Notes: generated by a model from the letters alone, not told the origin. A DNA stretch of 21,263 nt from Hypsibius dujardini (GCA_001579985.1 LRSR01004098.1:1-21263); one strand, 5' to 3'. Counted from the stretch's first letter, positions 1-9,207 are shown. A program made the numbers and translations.

Positions 1-102
1 CCCGCCCCTTTTGCCCATACTCAGGATCCTCCAGTGTGGTCAACCCCCTGTCCCGCCCCTTTTGCCCATACCCCGGATCCTCCAGTGGTCAATCTTGTCG
101 GT
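1..102. repeat. 51-bp tandem duplication
   Basis: Two head-to-tail copies of a roughly 51-bp C-rich unit begin at 1 and 52. Each opens with CCCGCCCCTTTTGCCCATA and carries GGATCCTCCAGTG. The second copy is slightly diverged and shorter. It lies in what should be the intron just upstream of the exon at 152-261. Confidence 0.85.
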
Positions 103-151
103 GACTGTAGTATGTAGATTTGCACTAAACTCACTTCCTTATCATATACAG

Positions 152-261
152 GAGCTGACAATGCTAAAATCGGATTGAACGGTCGCTTCTTCGCCGGACG
201 CATCGTCAAGGCCGATATCTACGACCGCGATCTCTTTGAATATCAGGACTTTTCGGGTTGA
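152..261 (+). CDS. PUF60: Last coding exon of a PUF60/half pint-like splicing factor (partial)
   Basis: A pyrimidine-containing acceptor ending in ACAG at 148-151 opens a frame that starts with two bases of a split codon and runs to TGA at 259-261. The 35 residues include LNGRFFAGR, then KADIYD, and end FEYQDFSG. This is the last strand and C-terminal tail of a U2AF-homology motif, the non-canonical RRM found at the end of PUF60/half pint, where the family has LNGRWFAGR, then a VYD or AYD and a terminal DLSG/DLSA. PUF60 is a nuclear poly(U)-binding factor that helps U2AF recognise 3' splice sites. SPF45/RBM17 has a similar C-terminal motif and is the main alternative; the FAGR and the short tail favour PUF60. 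The rest of the gene lies left of the window. Confidence 0.72.
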
Positions 262-385
262 TCGCAGCAGTGGCCTGCGGTGGTGGATTTTTTAAATTCT
301 GTTAATGTCTTGTGGACCGCTGTCCGCCCTAGGAAGTCCTCTTCAGCGTCTTCATCCTCTCCTTTTCATACTTGGCGAACAGGCT

Positions 386-391
386 TTTATT
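386..391 (-). terminator. Candidate poly(A) signal for the 388-aa gene
   Basis: TTTATT on the plus strand reads AATAAA on the minus strand, about 445 bases beyond the TAG stop of the 388-aa gene. It is the first canonical hexamer I found in that direction. Confidence 0.35.
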
Positions 392-596
392 TCTACTTTC
401 TAAGCTACAGTATGTGTACTTCGTGTGACTTAATGTATGTTCGCTCTGGGTCGGATCCAATCAACAGATGCATAGGCGATCTGACGATGGACGATGGTCG
501 TTCGGAAGCTCTGGTAAGAGTTGCGGGTATTATTCCATGGGTACGATGGAAAGGCTACCGATACAACGAATCTCTTTACAACAGTTTTCATTAGTT

Positions 597-602
597 AATA
601 AA
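597..602 (+). terminator. Candidate poly(A) signal for the PUF60-like gene
   Basis: AATAAA about 335 bases after the stop at 261. A second plus-strand AATAAA at 921-926 falls inside the last intron of the opposing gene and is a less economical choice. If both signals are used, the two convergent transcripts overlap at their 3' ends. Confidence 0.35.
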
Positions 603-835
603 CAGTAGTAATCCAAGAGAATTTCTTAAAATGATAGTGGTGTAATTAGAAGATCGGAGAAATCAGGAATAAGACGTCGCAACACATAGGAATTGAGACA
701 GTAATTCAAATCGGTAGATATGTGGCACTAGTATTCGTGTCAAGTGAAAGAATACAGTGGCACGGTACCGGTACGTAGAATGTGATAGCTCTTTAGGAAG
801 TGAAGGGAATATAATATACAGTATAACCTAAGCGG

Positions 836-2084
836 CTAACCCACTTTCGTAGGGCAGTGCTGCTTCCGTCGTCGGCTACCGGAAGGCTGTGGAGATGCGG
901 CAGATTCTGACCCTGAAAGCAATAAAAGAGCATCATGTTAGCCAGGTTATCAAATGAGCGAATTTCCAATTATCAAATTCTGCCCTTGACCCCGACCGGT
1001 CAATTAGCCTGTCTTTCTACATGTCACTCTGCCGTTCAATTAGTAAACCTATCGTATCCCTGGCTGTCTGTCTGTTTGCCTGTCTGACTCAATGCCTGTC
1101 TGTGTGATATTTGATCTCTGTCTGTCTGTCTGTACGTTTGTACCATATCTTACCTGATTCATCCGGTCGGCAACGTCGCGCAGTACGCGTCATCACCACC
1201 ATTGTCGGCGACTGTTGGTCTTCCCATTCCATTAGCGGACCCCTTAAAGGGTCATACTCTGACGGCGGCGCGTCTTCGTCCATCCCGCTTCCGATGAAGT
1301 AGCGCGGGAAATCGTCGTCACCCAGTCTTCCACTTGTCCATGAGCCTTCCTGGTCGTCTTCGTTTTCTGACTGTTCCTCATCAGAATCATCAATAGTGAT
1401 GACTTCAGGAGAGGAGGAAGATTCGCTGTTACGGCTGTTGCCGTTGACAGACACGACGATGGGGAGATTGGTGATGGGTGAGTTACCGACAATCTTACAC
1501 ACACCCGCCTGCTCCAGCGCCTGAGCCAATTTCATGGAGAGCAAAGCCTGTTCGGGACTGGTCTGTTGACTGGCTGGCCGAGGATTTCGTGGCCGGGGCT
1601 GGAACGGGGATGCTTGGCTAGGAAGAGGGGGAAGGGGCATGGCAATACCCTGGATTTGGACTGGGAGTGGCTGATGGGCAGCAGCGGGAGGGGGAAAGGT
1701 ATGCAGCAGTTGTCGAGGAGGGACAGCTGGCATATTTATGAAACCTGTAATAAAAGACTACATGTAAAAATAATAATTATTACATTTAATTCTAAGCTGC
1801 CTCTGTTCCTATTCTCAATGTTTCCAACTTTAACGGAACGAAAAGGGGATGCACAATTTAAAGTGACTTAAATACGGTTTTGTAGAGCAGGACTGAATTT
1901 TGGGTTCGTGTTTAGTATCTTTCTGTTACTGTTTTCCGCTAGCTTAAGCATCTGTTTGACTGTTTTAATGTCTGTTGGTCTCGATTTATCTGTCCATCTC
2001 TCCTTCTGACTGCCTGTCTGTCTATCTGGTTGTATGCCTGCCTATATGGCTGTCTCTGACTGAATGACTGAATGACTGACTGAC

Positions 2085-2135
<51 letters not shown>

Positions 2136-2961
2136 GACTGACTGAATGACTGACTGACTGTCTGTCTGTCTATCTGGCTGTCTCTGACTGAATGAATGAA
2201 TGAATGACTGACTGACTGACTGACTGACTGTCTGTCTGTCTATCTGGCTGTCTCTGACTCTCTGACTGAATGAATGAATGAATGACTGACTGACTGACTG
2301 ACTGTCTGTCTGTCTGTCTATCTGGCTGTCTCTGACTCTCTGACTGAATGAATGAATGAATGAATGAATGACTGACTGACTGACTGACTGTCTGTCTGTC
2401 TATCTGGCTGTCTCTGTTTGACTGTTTAATGTGTGCCTTTCTGACTATTTATCTTTCTCAGTCATTTTGTGAGTCTGTCTACCTGTAATTCGAACTTCTT
2501 GTCTGTTCCTCTCATACCTCCAACAGGGGCGTTTTGGGACATTTTAAAGAGGAGCTGCTGCCGCGGGATATCGTTGAAGGGTAGCGACAGTGACGGCGTG
2601 AAACCCTTCACTTGCGTTGGAGGCGAGTGCAGCCGTGGCCGTGGTGCTGCCTTTGGCTGTTTCGGTGGTTTGGGCTTTGGTTTCACAGGAGGTAACGGAA
2701 AAGTTGGAAAGTGAACCGGCAACGACTCATCGGGCTTAAATGGCACGATGGGATCTGAAAACACGTGCCATAGTCAGAACTCATGTCAGCTCCACAGACT
2801 AGACAAAATGTCCCGGGGAATGGAGCGAACGCGAAACATACCACGATCCGGTGCCGCAATCATGCGGGAGAGCTCTGTCGGTGAAACTACAAAGAGAAAC
2901 AGAAGCAATGCGCGTGATTTCATCTCAAGACGGAGTGAGATACATCTATTGCTATTCAATA

Positions 2962-3002
<41 letters not shown>

Positions 3003-4052
3003 GGGTCGGTGGCTCGCTCTTACGTCTTCCGTTTGGATGTTCCCGCAAATACTGCTGCTTGAGGCGCCAACGGCGAGCCGATTGAGCGCGAGAACGGCGC
3101 TTCCGTTCCAGCTCGTCCATGTCCGTGGCATCATTATTCGATGGCGGTTTCTTAGCGTAAGCCAGGTTAACTTTAGCATCCTGGATGGCTCCTGGACGGG
3201 CATCTGAAAAGAAACAATGATAAACCTGTTATGATATTTTAATGGGCTGGAATAAGTATCTAAATGAATGGAATCATTGAGTTTATATAATTTGATTTAT
3301 TGCATATCAATAAAATAAATGACAAACAAATTGATGAATCTCGTACTCCGGTAGAATCAGGGGGCGGGGCACAATCAATGGGCCCCGCTCATTGATTGTG
3401 GGATATGAATGAACAAGTTAAAGTCAATCAATCAATCAATCTATTTATCAACAAGCCATTTTAAAATCAATCAATCAATCAATCGCGTGTAGGAGCGAGT
3501 TTCAGTGCAATAGTAATCAGTCGCGTCAATGGATCAATCAATCTATTCCGGGCACTACTAGCATCAATCTCCAAGCGACCACAAACGAATCAATCAATCG
3601 ATCGATCGATCACAATAGTAAAAAATCGATAAATCACAACAGTAGTGCAGTAGTAGTACATTATACCAATCAAGGTATTAATTGCTCAAGCTGTAGCGAC
3701 GTTCTCTACGACCACACGTGGATAAAACCTGGCGCTAACCGAGTTCAGCCATTTAACTCGTTCAAGGCACGTTTTATAGACAGACCGAGTTAAACGGCTT
3801 AACACGGTTAGCGCAAGGTTTTTGCCACGTGTTATACGCCTAGCGCCGTAGGCGCTGCTCCTATTTACCAACTCCCTTGAAATCAATCAATGAGATGATT
3901 ACTTTATTACAGTAATAAACAATAGATATCCACTCAAAATTCGCTTATCGGATGCCTCCCATCGCTTTACCTGGGGCCGTCACTTTCAACGTCGCCTGCA
4001 AGGGAAATGTGGAGACAATCCGACGACGCTTCTCCTCTCTCCGTTTCTCCAT
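836..4052 (-). CDS. Uncharacterised proline-rich nuclear-like protein, 388 aa, five exons
   Basis: Coding exons on the minus strand are 4052-3971, 3203-3024, 2754-2518, 1744-1154 and 912-836. All junctions are GT-AG, all four introns are phase 1, and the joined frame is open from ATG (4052) to TAG (836-838), 388 codons. An in-frame TGA lies just upstream of the ATG. Residues 1-11 are basic (MEKRREEKRRR). Residues 59-80 are a basic patch, RKRRSRAQSARRWRLKQ, resembling a bZIP DNA-contact region but without the invariant Asn and followed by prolines instead of a leucine zipper. Residues 89-230 are rich in Pro and Lys or Gln. Residues 281-290, VITIDDSDEE, look like a SUMO-interacting motif with an acidic tail. 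The last exon holds SRRRK, a possible nuclear localisation signal. I do not recognise the family. A nuclear, chromatin or transcription-related role is inference from composition only. Confidence 0.78.
1066..1136. repeat. Degenerate CTGT tetranucleotide repeat
   Basis: Runs of (CTGT)n broken by TTGC, GACT and CAATGC lie in the last intron of the 388-aa gene, ending just short of the exon 4 donor. It is one of many CTGT/ACAG arrays in the window. Confidence 0.8.
2008..2472. repeat. Higher-order tetranucleotide array (CTGT / GACT / GAAT / TATC)
   Basis: About 450 bases in intron 3 of the 388-aa gene are built from blocks of CTGT, ACTG, AATG and one TATCTGGCTGTCTCTGACT cassette. The cassette recurs at about 2171, 2241, 2319 and 2401, giving spacings of 70, 78 and 82 bases. 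The extra length comes from whole tetranucleotides and an added CTCTGACT. Confidence 0.85.
2959..3003. repeat. (CTGT)n microsatellite
   Basis: About eleven near-perfect CTGT units lie in intron 2 of the 388-aa gene, about 20 bases from the exon 2 donor. Confidence 0.9.
3370..3400. repeat. Perfect 11-bp inverted repeat
   Basis: CACAATCAATG at 3370-3380 is exactly reverse-complemented by CATTGATTGTG at 3390-3400 around a 9-base GC-rich loop. It sits in intron 1 of the 388-aa gene, next to AATC tetranucleotide runs. Confidence 0.8.
3425..3615. repeat. Scattered (AATC)n / (ATCG)n arrays
   Basis: Short AATC runs occur near 3424-3443, 3466-3485 and 3586-3612, the last turning into ATCG units. All lie in intron 1 of the 388-aa gene. 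Similar AATC or GATT runs recur at 16275-16298 and 18419-18444. Confidence 0.85.
3714..3832. mobile_element. Palindromic MITE-like element, family F, copy 1
   Basis: This 119-bp element begins ACACGTGG and ends CCACGTGT. Its two arms are imperfect inverted repeats of about 48 bases, both holding GCGCTAACCG and a TTTAACTCG block. The right end, CAAGGTTTTTGCCACGTG, reappears in the copy at 9288-9404. No clean target-site duplication or coding capacity is visible. It lies in intron 1 of the 388-aa gene. Confidence 0.75.
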
Positions 4053-4300
4053 ATCGCGAGCCGGAAATTGCCGTTTTCAACGCTGCCAATCTGCTGGTCA
4101 AAAACCGGCAAAATGTACGGTATTTTTACGCAGCTACAGTTCTACAGTTATTACAGGCAAGTTAGAGGCTAAAAAACAGGGCGACTTTCGCTGTGCGTTG
4201 TTGGGTTGTTGGCGGGGTGGGAAAGCGAACCTCCTTCATACAAAACATGGGCTCGGTTTTGTGCGGAAAATGGAGCTCGCTCGACTCGCGCCGCGCGTCA
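4053..4300. other. Upstream region of the 388-aa gene
   Basis: About 250 bases lie between the minus-strand ATG and the GA/CT-rich block. They presumably hold its 5' UTR and core promoter. I see no TATA box in a convincing position. Confidence 0.35.
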
Positions 4301-4307
4301 AAGCAGA

Positions 4308-5060
4308 CAGAGAGAAAAAGAGCCAGAGAGAGAGAGAGAGAGAGAGCAGTTTGAGACGGAGCGCAGAAAAAGGCTCTCTCTCTGTCTCTGTCTCTCTCTC
4401 TCGCCCTGTCTCTCTCGCCCTGTCTGTCTGTTTAGTGTCTTCGCCGGGTTCGTGTCAGCGCGAAATCGAGATCGACAGAGACACAGGGACAGAGAGCAGT
4501 GGCGAGGCGCGCGCTGCCACATTCAACTCTCTCTCGCTCTCGCTCTGATAGAGAGACAGACAGTAGACAGAGGAAGAGAGAGGGAGAAAGAGAAGACTCC
4601 GCTACGTGTGTGTGTGTGTGTCTGTTTGTCTGTGTCACAGAGACGTGAGAGCGAGAGTAACTGCACAGAGAGAGAGACACACAGCGGGCAGAGAGAGACT
4701 GTCAGTCTGTGAGAGCGAGACAGAGGCCAGGGAGGGAGAAGGAAATTTTTCATTTTGAGCGGCAGTGAGTGAGTGCGCCAGCTCAGACATAGAGACAGAC
4801 AGACAGAGACAGACAGACAGACAGACAGACAGAGAGGGAGACAGAGAGAGAGAAGGAGAAGTTGTTGTTCGCCTGGCCCTGGACGAGGAGCCTTCTTTTC
4901 TCGTCTCTCTCTCTCGATCTGCAATAACGCCTTCGTTCATTCCGCACTTCCGCTGGAAAGAGAGGAGAGCTGCATTGGTGCGAGACTAGAGAGAGAGAGA
5001 GAGAGTGATAGAGAGAGAGCAGAGAGAGAGTGATAGAGAGCAGAGAGAGGTACCGGTAAA
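4308..5060. repeat. GA/CT-rich low-complexity block with CAGA/CTGT runs
   Basis: The plus strand alternates between long purine tracts (GAGA and CAGA units, for example 4308-4350, 4545-4600, 4795-4860, 4987-5050) and pyrimidine tracts (CTCT and CTGT, 4374-4435, 4526-4546). It also holds a short (GT)n run near 4608-4622. Several long open frames here are low-complexity artefacts. Lying 250-1000 bases upstream of the 388-aa gene, the block could contain GAGA-type promoter sites; that is inference. Confidence 0.8.
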
Positions 5061-5512
5061 CCGCGGGGAGAGCGAGAGGGAGTCGCAGCGTTGTCTCCTC
5101 ATACTCCATGGCGACCATGAGGTTGAATTTCTGTCCTTAAGCATAAGCGCTAAAACCGCTTGTTTTTTTCCCGAATTACTGAGTGCGAACCCCCAAGTGT
5201 AGTTTTACGGCTATAAAACATATTGGGTAAAAAGAACTGCGCGGCGGCTGTCGTGTGACTTTGAGTGAGAAAGGGAAGGGAACCGTGATCTCGATAGAAA
5301 AAAGTAGACTTTACTTTTAGCGTATTCAAGTTTTTTATATTTTCAATACTGGTACATGAGCAAACTTGGGCAAATTAGACTAAATCTCATTTCTCACTGT
5401 CGGTGACTTGGCCATTGGACTGACCGGGCCGTTGACCGCGACCCCTATCGGCTTAGAATTTTGGTTTGCGGGGCAAGGGAGTTGACTGTGGTCTTCGCCC
5501 AGGCTTATTACA
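5061..5512. other. Intergenic, nothing recognised
   Basis: No gene, RNA or repeat was recognised in these 450 bases. The short open frames have no family resemblance. Confidence 0.5.
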
Positions 5513-5877
5513 GTACGAGGTAAAGGCCGTTAACCAGGCCGCTTTTAGAAATCGTAACTTAACCAGGCCGGCAGCCAACAGGTGGCGCATAAGTCGTTTT
5601 TACGAAGTCAACCCAGGGAGATGGAACCGAAGTGGCGCCTCTACCGGACTACTTGCACACTTGTCCATTGAGATTTTTCAATTCCATTTTTTGGACTCAA
5701 ATTCGAACCGTGAGACTTAGGAACGAACTAAAATGGGTCAAAGAATTTTTCTGAATGTTTCAAGCCATTTGTTATGGCGTAGCAGCACTGCAGCGCCGGG
5801 ATATCAACGTTAAAAAAACCGGCCTGATTAAGTTACGATTTCTAAAAGCGGCCTGGTTAACGGCCTTTACCTCGTAC
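5513..5877. mobile_element. Palindromic MITE-like element, family E
   Basis: A 59-base arm at 5513-5571 starting GTACGAGGTAAAGGCCGTTA is reverse-complemented at 5819-5877 with a single mismatch by my reading. About 250 bases lie between the arms with no coding potential. It is a non-autonomous inverted-repeat element of about 365 bp. The arm similarity suggests a recent insertion. It ends 15 bases before the next palindromic element. Confidence 0.82.
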
Positions 5878-5914
5878 AATTGGACTACTTACACACACGG
5901 CCACAATACTGTAC

Positions 5915-6179
5915 GCTCCCGATTTCAAGGGTCGATTATGCCCCACCCCTGCTGATTCACATCAAGCTTCAGCGGATCGTTCAATTCCGTTCACTCGTTC
6001 GTGACTGGCCCGTTGGTTTTTTGCCTGACAGGCTACGCTATCTTGCTTGATTGAAATGATCATTTCGGTTTCAAAATTTTCAAGTCAATAAAGGTTGAAG
6101 TGAATCTGAATGAACAACCAAGCTAGCGACGAAACGTGTTTTCGGGCCGGACCTAAAATCGACCCTTGAGATCGGGAGC
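5915..6179. mobile_element. Palindromic element A inserted in the left arm of the family D element
   Basis: Terminal inverted repeats of about 23 bases, GCTCCCGATTTCAAGGGTCG at the left and its near-perfect inverse at 6157-6179, bound 265 bp. The right arm of the host element lacks this block, so it reads as a later insertion. I could not fix a target-site duplication. Confidence 0.68.
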
Positions 6180-6343
6180 CCGATTTATAACCACTTTTTT
6201 ACCCGAGCTCAGCAAAATTGGGTGGTCCAAGTTTAAGCCAGTACTTGCCATCGCGTACCACTGCTTTACCATTGCTTGATTTGCTGATTAATGCCAACGG
6301 ATCGGAGAGAGCAAAATTGGATAAAATTGAAATTTCCATAAAC

Positions 6344-6741
6344 AGTATGAGGAGAAATCTGTATTTCGGCTCACCCTCCATTTGGTCAACAAATCGGTTC
6401 ACTCATGGTTTCTCTTCGATAGCGGGTGCTTGATTATTTGATTTTGAGAGTGCTATAGTATACTAGGATAGAGTACAAAAAATCAAACAATCAAGCACCT
6501 GCCATCAAAGAGAAACCAATGAGTGAGCCGATTAACGACCAACTGGAGGGTGAACCGATTAACGACCAACTGGAGGGTGAACCGATTAACGACCAACTGG
6601 AGGGTGAACCGATTAACGACCAAATGGAGGGTGAACCGATTAACGACCAACTGGAAGGTGAACCGATTAACGACCAACTGGAGGGTGAACCGATTAACGA
6701 CCATTTGGAGGGTGACCGAAATGCAGATTTCTCTTCATACT
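6344..6741. mobile_element. Palindromic element C with an asymmetric minisatellite arm, copy 1
   Basis: The left arm starts AGTATGAGGAGAAATCTGTA; the right arm ends with its near inverse at 6722-6741. The inner arms share TTTCTCTT and GGTGCTTGATT in opposite orientation around a short AT-rich centre near 6445-6478. The left arm has one copy of a unit containing CCCTCCATTTGGT, while the right arm has seven. A shorter relative lies at 12970-13108. Confidence 0.78.
6525..6713. repeat. 27-bp minisatellite, seven units
   Basis: Seven exact-length 27-bp units (consensus starting GAACCGATTAACGACCAACT) differ at only a few bases. Because 27 is a multiple of three and the unit has no stops in some frames, both strands show a long open frame here (for example nine-residue EPINDQLEG repeats). 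No start context or homology supports translation. It lies in one arm of element C. Confidence 0.92.
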
Positions 6742-7060
6742 TTTATTCCAACTGGAAAATGTCAACTGAAAATTCTACCACGACTCAATTTTAAATTTGA
6801 ACAATCAAGCAACTGAGTATTCAGCGATGGATTTGCGCTCTCTTTTTGTTCACCGCATCCGAGGATCAGACGCGCGTCGAATGAAAATGCCCCAAGGAAA
6901 TAGGGATACATTTCTAGCTCAATCAACAAATCAATCGAGCTTCAAAAGCAGATGTACGCGACGGCCGAAAGTGGCTCAAACTTGGACCACCCTATTTTGC
7001 TGGGCGCCGGTAAAAAAGTGGCTTTAAATTGGGCGGCCAAGTATTGTGGCCGCGTGTGTG

Positions 7061-7660
7061 CCCTCCCCCTTCCCCCTTCCTACTCTTTATCCCTATCACT
7101 TTTCCAATTTGTAAGAATATTTGCTGTTTTCTTATAAAAAAAATTGAAAAACCCTAAATACTGGACTTTGTTCGAGAGCACGGAGAACAAAAAATTATTA
7201 TAGTAATCCTAGATGACGGAGAAACTTTCTCTCTGATTCGTCGTTTTGCGCCTACAGCCGTTATTTTGTTGTGAACGGTAGGCGTAATAATAAGGAATCG
7301 GGACAAATAGTTCCACCGCCAGATGCATTGTGAAGCTCATTGAATCTCTAACGAGTATTATACGATAGTAGTAAAAAATGACGGTCCCAGAAGCTCAGGG
7401 ATGGCATCCGCCCCGCGCCCGTGCTGTACCCTTCCTCTGGGTAGGCCGCCGGCTATTTGGCTGGAGAGTCAAACGGCAAAGCCTCCAGCCCACGTTGTTG
7501 GAACAAAAATGGCGTCAGTGAAGTTCAAGTCAACCAGTGCCCTTGAGTAATTGCAGCTTTAAGTTAAAAAAATACCTTGAATTTATTATTGTTGCACACC
7601 ACTAAAATTATTTACAGTACTAGTATCTGTATGACTATTTCAATGTCTCATTTCGTTTTC
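7061..7660. other. Intergenic, nothing recognised
   Basis: I found no gene or clear repeat. A short inverted pair (GGCTGGAG / CTCCAGCC near 7458-7490) is noted but too short to call an RNA gene. Confidence 0.5.
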
Positions 7661-7664
7661 CCTC

Positions 7665-7981
7665 TGTCCGCCTCTCCGATTGCCTGCATGTCTCTCCGTC
7701 CGTCTGTCCGTCGGCCTCTCTGTCCGTTCGTCCGTCCGCCCGTCTGTCAGTCAGTCCGTCTGTCTGTCCGTTCGTCCGTTACTCCATTCGTCCGTCCCTC
7801 CGTCCGTCTGTTCGTTTGTCCGCCCGTCCGTCCCTCTGTCCATTCGTCCGTCTGTCCGTTTGTCAGTCCGTCCATCTGTCTGCTCGTCCGTCTATCCGTT
7901 TGCCCGTTCGTCCGTCCGTCCATCCATCTGCCCGTCTGTCCGCCTGTCCGTTCGTCCGTTTGTCTGTCCATTTGTCTGTGC

Positions 7982-8015
<34 letters not shown>

Positions 8016-8092
8016 TCGTTCGTCTGTTCGTCCATCCGTCCTTCGTCTGTCTCTCCGTCCTTCCGTTTGTCTGTTTGCCTATTGACTTGCCT
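7665..8092. repeat. Degenerate (CCGT/CTGT)n tetranucleotide array
   Basis: More than 400 bases of a 4-bp repeat alternate TCCG, TCTG and TTCG units with scattered substitutions. The open frames in all phases translate to Cys/Ser/Val/Arg/Pro strings, as expected of the repeat. It is intergenic. Confidence 0.9.
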
Positions 8093-8180
8093 GATCTTTG
8101 CTGTTGGCATCCTGCCTCAAGAGTCAGATATACCGCTCCTCGTTCTTCCCATGGGTTGCTATCACTGGGTTGTACAGTAA

Positions 8181-8390
8181 AGGGGTCGTTATAGTCTGGA
8201 TTTTGTGCGTGAGATCGCGTGACGTGACGTCGAAGTGACGCGATCGCGCTTGAAATCCAGTCCCGATCGCTTTCGATGCGATCCGCCCTGCGTCTCACAT
8301 GAGATACAACGCGAGCCAGTTAATGTGCACGCGAACGTGACGTCACGCACACTTCGCGTGAGACGTTTTCTCCAGACTATAAACGGGCCT
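8181..8390. mobile_element. 210-bp MITE with TAA target duplication (PIF/Harbinger-like)
   Basis: The left end AGGGGTCGTTATAGTCTGGA and the inverse of the right end, AGGCCCGTTTATAGTCTGGA, are terminal inverted repeats. They are flanked by TAA at 8178-8180 and at 8391-8393. The inner arms share CGTGACGTCA-type sequence and are CpG-rich. A 3-bp TWA duplication with G-rich ends is typical of PIF/Harbinger MITEs. No coding capacity is present. Confidence 0.78.
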
Positions 8391-8581
8391 TAATAAACGT
8401 GTATAAATATTTTTCATTGGAAGTCTTACAAGGTGCATCACGACTCGCGAGGACCTTGTCTCACAGTCAGAGCAGTCTTGTACCGTATGCTCGCAACCTG
8501 AAGGGACAACTAAGCCCCGCCTCCCTCTGTATGGCCCCGCACTCGATTGAACGCTCAATCTGATTCACTCTTCTCTGATTA

Positions 8582-8774
8582 GCTCATTTCGTACAGCTTA
8601 CTCGTTGTGCTTGATTGGCTGATTTCGTACAGCTTACTCGTTGTGCTTGATTGGCTGATTTTGTGCAGCTTACTCGTTGTGCTTGATTGATTGATTTTGT
8701 ACGGCTTACTCGTTATGCTCGATTGATTGATTTTGTACAGCTTACTCGTTATACTTGATTGGCTGATTGTACAG
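8582..8774. repeat. 36-bp minisatellite, about five units
   Basis: Five 36-bp units, each with GTACAGCTTACTCGTT or a close variant followed by TTGATTG, plus a partial sixth. The units diverge gradually left to right. Confidence 0.9.
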
Positions 8775-9207
8775 TCGTGCTTTTCCCTATATTTCTCCCT
8801 ACAGTGGTAATATGGTGAACTGAACTGAATAGGCACAGTCCGGTTGGTTAAAATTTACGGGTAGGGCAGAAAAGTGTTCCTTGAGATCGCGAGCATACCT
8901 TACCGGTACGGATGTGCTTTATCAACGACAACGTGACAATTACGTTCCATGCGCACACAGATGGTGCGGAGTTCTTTTCTTTGCGAGATTTGATTCAAGA
9001 CTGATGAAACCGGTTTAGGTGCATTTTTATTGAGCCGCACCCACATCATCATCGCTGCTGACGTGCTCTCGCACAATCTGCAATGGCACAAACGGGTAAA
9101 GTAAACACAAACTGTATGGGCCTTAAATTTCACGCCAGCAAAAAAATTTTAATCCTCAGTTTGTGGAATCTGCGCAACATTTAATTGTGGTTGAAATACG
9201 CAATTCA
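8775..9207. promoter_or_regulatory. Presumed WDPCP upstream region
   Basis: No gene or repeat was recognised here. By position it should hold the 5' UTR and promoter of the WDPCP gene. The reading frame stays open upstream of the chosen ATG to at least 9163 without another ATG, so a 5' non-coding exon joined near here is possible. Confidence 0.35.

Larger units (their letters stand above)
262..835. other. Convergent intergenic / 3' UTR region
   Basis: No convincing gene is present. This is the gap between two convergent stops (261 on + and 836 on -). The 104-residue open frame at 280-594 has no recognisable domain and directly follows the PUF60-like stop, so it is most likely 3' UTR. Poly(A) signals for each direction lie inside. 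Confidence 0.6.
5892..7060. mobile_element. Composite palindromic element, family D, copy 1 (with nested insertions)
   Basis: The left end CACACACGGCCACAATACT matches the reverse complement of the right end (7042-7060). Further in, arms at about 6186-6241 and 6964-7028 share CACTTTTTTACC, CAGCAAAAT and GGGTGGTCCAAGTTT, again inverted. The same motifs occur in the shorter copy at 20184-20504. The left arm is interrupted by element A (5915-6179), and the interior contains element C (6344-6741). No transposase is visible, so it is non-autonomous. Confidence 0.72.

Noticed and set aside
2952-3203. Minus-strand ORF starting MPVQEP
   Set aside because: It is the wrong frame across exon 2 of the 388-aa gene; the spliced frame starting ARPGAIQD fits both junctions.
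3952-4548. 198-residue plus-strand open frame
   Set aside because: It overlaps exon 1 of the minus-strand gene and then runs into GA/CT low complexity; no domain is visible.
6483-6794. Open frames of nine-residue repeats on both strands (EPINDQLEG type)
   Set aside because: They follow directly from a 27-bp stop-free minisatellite inside a palindromic element; there is no homology or gene structure.
7440-7500. Possible small structured RNA
   Set aside because: Only an 8-bp stem is visible; no tRNA boxes or snRNA motifs are present.
7577-8298. Long Cys/Ser/Val/Arg-rich open frames
   Set aside because: All frames are translations of a degenerate CCGT/CTGT array; overlapping ORFs on both strands are expected from such DNA.
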